From Bretschneidera sinensis (taxonomy: Eukaryota > Streptophyta > Magnoliopsida > Brassicales > Akaniaceae): a DNA stretch of 64,000 nt. The stretch spans positions 75,767,138 to 75,831,137 of the forward strand of contig CM043699.1 of NCBI GenBank assembly GCA_023935145.1. Reading direction: 5' to 3'. Below the pieces are notes generated by a model that was not told the DNA's origin, made no database searches, and saw only the letters and a program-made list of their open reading frames with translations. The translations under genes were made by a program, and so were the position numbers. Positions 1-8,624 of this stretch are shown here, piece by piece. Position 1 is the first letter of the stretch; every line of letters starts with the position of its first letter.

Positions 1-1366
1 GCTAGGCTGGTGGCGAAGGGGTTCACTCAAAAAGAAGGCATAGACTTCACCGAAATATTCTCACCAGTTGTGAAATACAAGACGATCAGGATAGTGTTAG
101 CATTGGTGGTCCAATTCAATTGGGAAATCGAACAAATGGATGTGAAGACAGCGTTCTTATATGGAGAGCTTGATGAGACCATTTACAATAGGTAACCTAA
201 AGGCTATGAGGAAGGAAGGCAGGGAGATTTGGTGTGCCAACTGAAGAAATCTCTATATGGCCTGAAGCAATCACCTCGGCAATGGAATAAGAGGTTTGAT
301 TCCTTTGTAACCAGCCTGGGTTTCATGAGGAGCTACTATGATTCGTGCTTATATTACAAGGGGCACAAGGTGGAGGAAGTGGTGATCATCCTGATCTATA
401 TTGATGATATGTTGCTGGTTGGGAGCAGAATGGAAAGGATAGGAAAATTGAAGTCTCAACTCAGTGAGGAGTTTAAGATGAAGGATCTTGGCCATGCACA
501 GAAGATCCTTGGGATGAATATAATCCGGCAAAGGGAGAGAAACAGATTGAAGATCTCTCAAACTTCCTACATAGAGAAGATGATATCTAAGTTCTCTATT
601 GAAGATAGCAAACCAGTGAAGGTTCCCCTTGCTGGTCATTTCAAGTTCTCCAGCGATCAATGTTCGAGATCGGAGGTGGAGAATAAGGAAATGGAAAAGG
701 TCCCTTACTTTAATGCGATTGGTTCAGTTATGTTCACCATGGTAAGCACTAGACCTGATATTGCTCATGTAATAAGTGTCCTTAGTAGGTTTATGAGTAA
801 TCCTGGAAAAGAGCATTGGGTTGGGATGAAGTGGTTGCTGAGGTACTTGAAGGGAAGCCTAGAAGTAGGACTGATTTATGAGAAGAGGGGTAAGTCCATC
901 TGTCTTGAAGGTTATGCGGATTCGGACTATGGAGCAGACCAGGATAAAAGAAGATCGATTACCTCCTACTTCTTCAACTTAAATGGATGTTGTGTAAGTT
1001 GGAAGGCTCAGTTGCAACCGGTGGTAGCACTCTCAACAACCAAGGTTGAGTACATAGCGGCTACGGAAGCCATCAAGGAGGCTATGTGGTGCAAAGGGTT
1101 GTTGGAAGAGTTGAAGGTACTAGAGGAGCACGTTGTGGTGTATTCAGATAGCTAAAGTGCATTGCACTTGTGTAAGAATCCGGTGTTCCATGAGAGGACA
1201 AAGCACATGGATGTTCGGTACCATTTCATTCGGGTTAATGTTACGAAATGATGCATTCATGTGGACAAGGTAGCCACGGAAGAAAACCCTGCGGATTTAG
1301 GTACTAAAGTTCTACCTCTAAGTAAGTTCAATCATTGCCTTGGACTACTTAGGATTGGAGTTGGTT
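1..1366 (+). pseudogene. Ty1-copia pol fragment (reverse transcriptase and RNase H)
   Basis: This is the 3' part of a copia polyprotein that enters from the left edge of the window. The reading frame opens with the RT motif region [20 protein letters not shown] and runs through SLYGLKQSPRQW. It continues through the RT catalytic IYIDDMLLV near 400 and the RNase H region VVALSTTKVEYIAA near 1030-1060. It is broken by a stop at 193-195, where the family has Gln before the PKGYEEG stretch, by a stop at 1153-1155 in the RNase H DS-SALHL motif, and by a further stop near 1249. The first two fit C-to-T changes of Gln codons. The conserved end (ENPADLGTK) is still readable to about 1366. It resembles the Tork/Tnt1 lineage; the lineage is inference. 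It cannot make a functional enzyme. Confidence 0.93.
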
Positions 1367-1449
1367 GATATAATGACTCAAGATGAGTTTGGATACTAAG
1401 TTCTCTGCACAATGGGTTCGGGTTTAATCGCTTAGACAAAGGTAGAGAT

Positions 1450-2330
1450 TGTTGGTATTTGTCTTAGCATTAAACGGTTGCAAGGAAAGAGGAAAATTCA
1501 GCATGGAGTGCACACCAGGCCAAGCCGTTGCCCTACCTCATCCAGGCCACGACACATAGCATAGAGGAGTGCTAGAGGAAGGGCACACCATGGCTCAGCT
1601 TCCCCAAGGCCGCAGTGCCCAGCATGGATGCAAGTGGAGGTGCTTCAGCCCTATTCCAGGCCGCAGCACACCCTGTTTCAGGCCGCGGCGCTAGGCACAC
1701 TGATGCACACATATTTCAGCCTTTAGTTGAGTTTGTGAGACATGCTCAAAATGCGCAGGATCACTAAGGATTGATGGAGGGCCATTGTTAATTGGTCATC
1801 AAGATCTAAGGGTGGAGATTGACCTTCAAGATTGGTCAAGAAGTTGGTGCATTATATAAAAGGTCACCTAGCTTCAATCCCTAACAACTTGAGACACAAT
1901 TGTGAATGCAAGTGATCATCATACAAGAGAGTTAAAGTGCAAGTATGAGAGTACAAAGACACAAAACATAGAGAGGCACTATAATAGATCTCAAAAGAAA
2001 GGCTGGTTGTAAAGAGAGAAGTAGTATATATTGTGGGTAGAGTGCTTTTGTAATAGTTCTATCACTTTCTTTCTTCTCTTCTTGGTTCTTCAAGAACTTA
2101 AGTTTCTTGGAGAGTGTTGTTGTATTTTGTAAAGAATTCCATTGATAAGATAGTGCAGAGAGCTCGGAGGAGCTCACGGGGACGTAGGCACATTGCCGAA
2201 CCTCGATAACAAATTGCTTGTGTTCTTTTCTTTCTTGCTTTCGTTTGCTGTTTCATTTCATTACAAGTCATTCTAGACTTGGGTGTTTGGGAATCATCAC
2301 CTGGGCATTCTTGTCAGGTGATTTTCAACA
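1450..2330 (+). repeat. 3' LTR of the plus-strand copia element
   Basis: The LTR starts TGTTGGTATTTG just after a purine-rich stretch (ggtagaga) and ends TTTTCAACA, so it has TG...CA ends. A TATA box (TATATAAA) is at 1853-1860. A GC-rich cluster with repeated AGGCCGC motifs lies upstream at about 1500-1700. An inverted, diverged relative of the same LTR is at 2494-3360, which confirms both boundaries. Around the TATA box the two copies agree at roughly 93% by eye; the ends differ more. The 83 bases from 1367 to 1449 between the pol end and the LTR are the element's short 3' UTR. Confidence 0.85.
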
Positions 2331-2493
2331 TATCACCCTAAAAAACATGATCAGATATTGATCTTTACTCCGTTCTTGAATCACCCAAGAAGTTGACCTC
2401 CGATTCTTGGAGTTTTCCTCCGAAACCTGGCTGTACTAGCTCCTTCGGCTCTGATACCACTGTTGTGGTATCTCCTCTAGCTCTGATACTACT
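2331..2493 (-). other. 5' leader of minus-strand copia element with two PBS-like sites
   Basis: Read on the minus strand, this stretch follows the LTR at 2494-3360. A degenerate PBS-like sequence (AGTATCAGAGCT) is at 2479-2490, directly after the LTR end. A second, better match to the copia primer-binding site (TGGTATCAGAGCC, complementary to plant initiator tRNA-Met) is at 2448-2460. Between and around them is a short hairpin, TACCAC-tgtt-GTGGTA (2455-2470). The leader continues to 2331, where it is cut by the end of the plus-strand element's LTR. No gag of this element remains in the window. Confidence 0.75.
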
Positions 2494-3360
2494 ATTGGGA
2501 AACCACCTTGGATGATGCTCAGGAGGTGATCTTCTAAAAACCCAAGGCTAGAGTGACTTGTATAAGAAAAGAAATAGCAACCAATCAAAGCAAGAAAGAA
2601 AAGAACACAAGAAATTTGTTGACGATGTTCGGCAATATGCCTACATCCCCGTGAGCTCCTCTGAGCTCTCTGAACTATCTTATCAATGGAGTTCTTTACA
2701 ATCAGTAACACCCTTCCAAGAACTCACAAGTTCTTGAAGAACAAAAGAAGGAGAAGAAGAAGAAGAAAGTGATAAGAACTAACCCTGGAATTTTCCCAAG
2801 AAAACTCCCGTTACAAGCCCTTGAATCCCATTTTATTCTACTCTCTCTTTCTAAACAATGAGCCTCTCTACATAATCTCTCTTGAGTTTAGTGTCTTTGC
2901 ACTCTCACAATTGATCTCACTTTCAATCACAAGTTATCACATTGTGTCTTAGATTGAAGCTAGGTGACCCTTTATATAGTGCACCAACTTCTTGACCAAT
3001 CTTGAGGGTCATTATCCACCCTTAGATCTTGATGACCAATTAACCATGGCCCTCCATCAATCCTAAGTAAAGCTATGTCTTTTGGACATGCCCCACACAC
3101 CTTTCAAAAGGCTGAACAAAATGGCATTAGTGTGCCTTCAGGCCGTGGTATGAAGTGTGCTAAAACTCGCCACAAGTGCAACCATTCTGGGTGCCGCAGC
3201 CTGGGGGAGGCTGAGCCATGGTGCATACCTCCTCCAGCACTTCTCCTTGCTGGGCGCCGCACCATGGAATGAGTTGGGCTGCAGCACACACTGGTGTGCA
3301 TTGATGCTGATTTTTTTCCTCCTTCCTTGCAACCGTTTAATGCTAAGACAAATACCAACA
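2494..3360 (-). repeat. 5' LTR of a minus-strand copia element, inverted relative to 1450-2330
   Basis: On the minus strand this LTR begins TGTTGGTATTTGTCTTAGC at 3360 and ends near 2494 in TTTCCCAA, where the family CA end has decayed. It carries a TATA box (ACTATATAAAG, about 2970-2980). A GC-rich upstream cluster (GCCGCAGC, GGCGCCGCAC) lies at about 3180-3290. It is the reverse complement of the LTR at 1450-2330. Its outer end at 3360/3361 interrupts the gypsy LTR fragment that begins at 3361: the undisturbed sequence is at about 20517. This marks the insertion site. Confidence 0.83.
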
Positions 3361-4000
3361 CGTCAATTCCTATCCAAAGCTTACAACTCAAAGTAAAATC
3401 AAAAGGTCTAGTTTATGTGTTTTGCAAGCCTATTTATAGGGTCTAAGGATGCCTTGAAACCCTAATTTCCAAAATAAGACCCGGAGACATCTTTCCAAAA
3501 CTGGCTTTGCCGCCTCTCTGTGCGTGTGCGCTTGATCATATGCTTTTATGCTCGAGCGCATGGTTGTGGTTGAGCCTTCTAGATGTGTGCACGAGTGCTT
3601 GTACACTCGATCACAAAAACTTTGTGCTTGATCGCACTTAGCTGGTTCCAGATCTTCAGTTTTTCTTCCTTAGAGCTCCAAAATGCTATCTATTCTTCAA
3701 AGACCTATGAAAAATATAGAAAACACAAAAATGAAGTAGAATATACTAAAATACATAAACAAATATCCTAATAACTGTAAATTAAGGGGCTTAAATATGA
3801 ATATTTAAGCACTTATCACTGTAAAATAACGAAAAACAACTCAAAGTAACAAATTCCTAAGCTAAACATATAACACCCTAGAAAAACACAGTAAACACAG
3901 AAATGAGATAAAATATGATGAAATAACACAAACTAAGAGATTAACAAATATAAATTAAGGGGTTTAAATATGAATATTTAAGCACTTATCAATACCTTTC

Positions 4001-4501
4001 TGTAGAGCATAAAGAAGAGATTAGAAAATATCAACAAACAATGGCTTAATCAATTACCAAATGTCCTTTGGGCGTACAAAACAACTACTCTGACACCAAT
4101 GGGCGAAACACCTTTCTTCTTTACCTACTGGTCTGAAGCACTCATCCTGCTAAAAATTGGGGCCTTTTCATTGTGGACATAAAACTTTAACCCTGAAGAC
4201 AGCGAAGAAGGTCGCATGTTAAATGTGAACTTAATTTACGAAGTTGGTAGCCTACCACCAAAAAGTAGAAAGACATTATAATTCTGGGGTCAAAGGCAAA
4301 ACCTGAAATCTCATAGATCTAGTACTCAAAAAGAATGAAGTCTCTCATCCTCTATAGATGGACAAGCTAAGCCCAAATTGGAAGGGACCCTAGCGTATTC
4401 GAGGAGTCTGCAGAGCATAAACATTCGAGATCGAAAACCTTGATGGATCACCCATACCTCAGATCTACAATGCCGAGAACCTCAAAAAATTCTATCAATA
4501 A
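4001..4501 (+). pseudogene. Ty3-gypsy integrase C-terminal fragment
   Basis: A plus-strand frame reads NKQWLNQLPNVLWAYKTTT, then MGETPFFFTYWSEALI, which is the end of the gypsy integrase core. A decayed stretch follows, and the frame ends with DGSPIPQIYNAENLKKFYQ and a stop at 4499-4501, a typical C-terminus of plant gypsy pol. Internal stops and frameshifts are present. The same fragment recurs at 21145-21645 with different small indels. It is an old remnant, opposite in strand to the Athila-type element around it. Confidence 0.8.
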
Positions 4502-4551
4502 CAAATTGCATTCTTACTTGTGTTTAATATATTTTTCATTTATTACTTCAT

Positions 4552-4900
4552 TCTACAAGAAAATTGATTTTTAGCAACAACAATATTTTTCATTGCGAAA
4601 GAGGAAGCATTTCGACAACTACTTCAGAAATTCATTGAGAAATCCCGCTGCTAATAAAAAAAATCAATATGTCAATTTTTTTTTGTTTTTTTAATTCTAA
4701 AATTTTAAATTAGCAACAACAAAATGTCGTTGCGGTGTCTTATAATTATATCGCAACTATATGTCACCATTACAATGGTTAATAACATTTTATTATGTTT
4801 CTTTATTTCAAAGTTATTGGTTATAATAACAAAATTTCGTTGTAACATCTAAATAAATTTGTGTAAAAAAATTTCAGTGCACAGTAGTTTTTTGCTTCAA
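4552..4900 (+). mobile_element. CACTA-like terminal fragment (left copy)
   Basis: The sequence tCTACAAGAAAATTGATTTTTAG resembles the En/Spm-type terminus CACTACAAGAAA with its first bases lost. It is followed by repeats of the AGCAACAACAAAATGTCGTTGC type, in which short arms (GCAACGA/TCGTTGC) recur in both orientations as in CACTA subterminal regions. An equal fragment starts at 21696. No transposase is seen next to it and no matching other end was found. Confidence 0.5.
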
Positions 4901-5174
4901 AACAAAGCAGTGCCATTTTTTAAATAGAATTGGCCAAAGAGCAAAACATCACCGTATAGGACTAAAAAAGAAGCATAAACGAAGAATCTAGAATATTTTC
5001 TCTCTCAGACAACCATCTTGTCTATTTGTAACACTCTTTATAAGTCTATCTCTATCTCTCTCTCTCTCTTACTAGTCTTCCTGAGATTACCAGTTCTCTC
5101 TCACAACAGTGCTCTGAGATCAACCACTTCTCTCTTACAACAGTTTTCTGAATTACCCACTTCTCTCTTACAAC

Positions 5175-6578
5175 GAAAAACTATTTAAAAAGCAAAATCA
5201 AAGATAAATTCATCATTCATGATATCTAAAAATTTGGGTTGCACACAAAACCAAGATGTGTGTTCGTGAGTAGGCTTAAAAATATAAACACATCTTCGCA
5301 ATGAATAAGGGTTTTAAATTCTAACTACTTACACAAGGTTGGTTTAAGGCATCACAAGTTTGACTTAGTGTGTGGTGAATTAGTGCATAAAAGATGAAGC
5401 TTCCAAATAATTCCAATGTATAGTGTTTCAATGTCTTAATATTCATCGAATTTCCTATCAGAATTTAGAATGAACACTAATGGTATAGTTTTATTTCTTT
5501 TCTTTTTCTTTTATTATGAGATTTTTGCCACGTTGAGTTCTATTAAGCTTTCTAATTGACCCATGTAGCGAGTGTTTAGCCAACGACTCCTAAACCAGAT
5601 GGTTTTAGGGCATTAGGTGTAAAGACACCCCTAAGGACTTACTAACTTGAGTCAAAAAGGCTACGAAACTAACTGGTATTCATGCTGCCAAGCAAAATCC
5701 CCACCTTTTGACGTGAACACTCACTGCTTACTGAGGCAAGAGGTCCAGTTACTCAGTGGAAACTTTATTTAATGATCATTACATGCATAATTCCCACCTT
5801 TTGACGTGAACACTCACTGCTTACTGAGGCAAGAGGTCCAGTTACTCAGTGGAAACTTTATTTAAGGATCATTAGGAGCATTTTCTTTTCTCTTTTTGCA
5901 CAATAAACATTTTTCTTTATTTTTCTATGCCAAAGTGTTATTCTAACAAGTTATCCTATTACAGTTAGGTCATGGAAACATATACATAAAAATTATATGT
6001 CATACCTCACACCATTATGTGCTAATGTGCTTATGTTAGATTTATATCAAACTTGTGAATTCTTAAATGCCTTAAGGTAGGTAATAAAACTTTTAAAACT
6101 TTATTATTAGACTATGTGTTCTAGATTTTTAAACTTACTGATGAAGTTTTATCATAAATTTTGTTTTAAATCAACTTAAATTCTCAAAATATTATGACAT
6201 GAATTTATCTTTCCAAAAATACAGAAAAAAAAGAAAAAAAACTGGGACAGAGTGTGTGAATGTGTCTCCCATACCCCCAAACTTAATGTACACATTGTCC
6301 CCAATGTGTGAGTGACATGGAAGAATTTGATCTATAAGATGGAGAACTAGATGGCTGGCATGGCTCGTCACACGCCCCCAAACTTGAACTGGATGCATTC
6401 TCTATGTCCCTGAAAATGAAAAACAAACATAATGCTGAAAAACAAGAAATATTAATAAGAAACAGTTATATAAAAGTAAATACTAAATAAAAGACAATAT
6501 TAAAAACAAAAGGATATGTTGTGGGGTGCCTCCCATGAGCGCTAAGTTTTACATCTTCAGCCAGACGGGGTACCGCTC
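5175..6578 (-). other. 3' UTR of the outer Athila/Tat-type element
   Basis: This non-coding stretch follows the additional ORF on the minus strand. It is homologous to the 3' UTR of the inner element (13170-14395), including the block GACCCATGTAGCGAGTGT (about 5560). A conserved block just after the coding region (about 6520-6567, GTGCCTCCCATGAGCGCTAAG) recurs at 14349-14393 and, more weakly, at 60702-60745; it resembles the block after pol in Tat/Athila elements. Polypurine-like motifs (minus-strand AAGTTTGGGGG) occur at about 6271-6283 and 6373-6385. The part expected next to an LTR, with the terminal polypurine tract, is missing: homology to the inner element begins about 60 bases in, at the 5174/5175 junction. 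Confidence 0.75.
5702..5877. repeat. 93-bp tandem duplication inside the 3' UTR
   Basis: The segment beginning CCACCTTTTGACGTGAACAC at about 5701 is repeated starting at about 5794, a period of 93 bases. The two units are almost identical through CAGTGGAAACTTTATTTAA. The inner element has the same segment only once (about 13687-13755), so the duplication is specific to the outer element. Confidence 0.9.
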
Positions 6579-7718
6579 TCACTGCTGGTCTCTAGGTGGT
6601 ACAATAGAGGAGGTGTCAGGTGCGAAAAGTAGTCGATTGAGGATGGCCTAGAGCATCGCCTTCTGTCTCGCAAAGCATGCCTCCAAGCCATCTATGCGCT
6701 GATGTACCAATAAGGTCGCCTCCCTATCCTCCCGGTGGAGGTCAGAGAGCTCACATCGGAAATAGGATAGTTCCTCTAGAAGGTGTTGGTACTCAGTGGA
6801 CTCCATGTTTGGCTAGTCTTCCTCCCAAGTAGGGCTTTCTATGGGGTGCTCGGTGTCCATGGGATCATCCTCCTTAGGCTCATCAGCAAGTACACGCCCT
6901 CAGGGCATGTGGGACGGGCTCAGACTCCATTGGCTCTTCCCAAAAGATTGGGTGATCACTCACTGGTCCATCGATGGAGGAGCCCTTGATCCCTTTCTTC
7001 TTGAAGATATAGCTGAGAAAGAACGGGAAGGGTAGCCCCCATGCATTCACTGTAGTGGTCTGGCGGCCATAGACATGGTCCCAAAACTTATGGATCTGGC
7101 TCCATATGATAGCTGGAATGGAATACCAATCTCCATGGTAGAATTCGTACAGGGCTTGTAGGAACTGGTCCCTCCTCTGGGTCTTGTGCCCCAATGGGCA
7201 CACATTGCACTAAGGATGGAGTCCACGAGCCAGAGTAGTGGAGGCAGCTTAGATCAGCTCCCAGTGTTGTTGTGCCGATCAGTGTACTGGACCACACACA
7301 TATCCTCAATGATGTGGGGCAGAGGAAAGGGCTCTGGCTGCTCCTCCATCTAAGTGTCCTCGGGAGGGGACTCATCACAATAATGAAGAGCAGCAGCGAT
7401 GTCAGCAGTGGTCACCTCGATGAACTTACCCTGGACTGAGGAAGATAAGATCTCCGGTCTGTTGCAGTCGAAGGATAAGTTCTCATAGAACTCGACTAAA
7501 AATTTGGTGTATACAGTCAAACAAACAGGCTTGAACAACCGCCTCAGTCCCCGGTTCTTGAATTCTTGAACTACCCATCGAGTGGCATCTAAGCTCTTGA
7601 AATCAGCATCGATGTTGAAAGTAGTCTCGAACAAGATTTCTTATTGTTCGAAACTGGGGCGGGATGACTGGGGACGGCTACTGGAGGCTCAGGAAGTGGA
7701 GGCAACTTGTTTAGGCAT
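6579..7718 (-). pseudogene. Additional ORF (plant transposon protein-like) of the outer gypsy element
   Basis: A minus-strand coding region starts at the ATG at 7718 (MPKQVASTS) and ends at a stop at 6579-6581, just before the conserved 3' block. Readable parts include FNIDADFKSLDATRWVVQEF and TKFLVEFYENLSF at the N-terminal side, then WGLPFPFFLSYIFKKKGI, and a charged, probably coiled-coil tail. The order and the LPFP motif resemble the putative plant transposon protein domain (Pfam Transposase_32 type), a known extra ORF cargo of Tat/Athila elements. It is broken by at least three stops and one or more frameshifts. Its function in live elements is unknown to me. It lies in the same orientation as pol, downstream of it. 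Confidence 0.65.
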
Positions 7719-7739
7719 CTTGGGCTAGCTTCTATCCAA

Positions 7740-8372
7740 TTTGCGCTCGATCACAGCTGAGGTGCGCTTGATCGCACTTGGTCACCTATGCTCGATCACA
7801 GAGAACTTGCGCTCGAGTGCATTGGGTTAGGCAATCTGTCAAACAGTTTGTGGGCGACAGACGTTGGAAGTTGTGGTCAGTACCCTAACACGATCTCAAC
7901 CTCCTGCAAAAATGAAATACAACCACACAACCAACACAACATACGGTATATGCAAATAATTAGTAAAACATAAATCCAAACATGTGCAATTGTGTGTGGT
8001 AATAAACTAAGTAGAAAGGAAAAACGGGTACGGGCATACCTAGTGTGCACGTGAATGTGAATGGTTGTGTAAGGGGGGAATGATAATGATGATAAGTGAA
8101 TAAAATGTGGATGGGGGAGGGTCAAGATGGAGTGAGAGTGAGAGTGTTGTGCAAGATGGGGAGTACAAGAGAGAGAGAGAGAGAGAGAGAGACAGAATCA
8201 GGTGTTTTAAACTTAACACGTGACTTTCTGCCCCGATTGCACTCAAGCGCATGGTGAAGTGCGCTCGCTCGCATTTGTGCATAAGTATGTGTGTGGGTAT
8301 GTTGCGCTCGCATGTTATGGAGCACAGGGCGAGAGTGCGCTCAACCACACTGTGTAGTGTGCTAGAGCGCAA
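7740..8372 (-). promoter_or_regulatory. Clusters of GCGCTCGATCGCA-type motifs between pol and the additional ORF
   Basis: Between the end of pol (8625) and the start of the additional ORF (7718) there are two clusters of variants of TGCGCTCGATCGCA. One is at 7743-7822 (about four degenerate copies). The other is at about 8228-8372 (GCTCGCTCGCA, GCTCAAC, GCTAGAGCGCA and others). A (GA)n tract is at about 8168-8192. The same motif is found upstream of the TATA boxes in this family's LTRs and in the gag leader. A promoter or splice-acceptor role for the additional ORF is inference; no clear TATA box was assigned here. Confidence 0.4.
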
Positions 8373-8624
8373 GGCAGCAAGTATGAAAAATAAACTCTAA
8401 AAGGACTAAGAGGATAACATAATGAAAATAATTAACAACAATACAACCATACCATACTTCAGTGGCCTCAGTACCACTGACCTCAATAGAGGTGCTTGAG
8501 CTACATTGTTATCAAAGTTGGAACTGCTCAAGCACTCTTTATAGTAGCTTCAGTGCTACTCTCTTTGAATGGAGCACTTAGAGCCCACCTCATGTGGCTC
8601 AAGTGCTCTTGGTTCAGCTGTATA

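Larger units (their letters stand above)
3361..5174. repeat. Left copy of 1.8-kb direct repeat (right copy about 20517-22306)
   Basis: The sequence matches 20517-22306 nearly base for base, about 95% in the stretches compared by eye. It contains the 3' two-thirds of a minus-strand gypsy LTR (3361-3991, with TATA at about 3430-3439 and motif cluster 3520-3640), a decayed plus-strand integrase end, and CACTA-like sequence. Pyrimidine-rich tracts (CTCTCTTACAAC repeats) occupy 5040-5174. Similarity stops at 5174/22306. To the right of 5174 is Athila-type 3' UTR rather than the sequence found after 22306. The LTR-end motif (TTAAGCACTTATCA) occurs twice in each copy, ending at 3818 and 3991 here. 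Confidence 0.85.

Noticed and set aside
3104..3396. Open frames on both strands in the copia LTR
   Set aside because: Shadows of the GC-rich U3 cluster, with no conserved motif.
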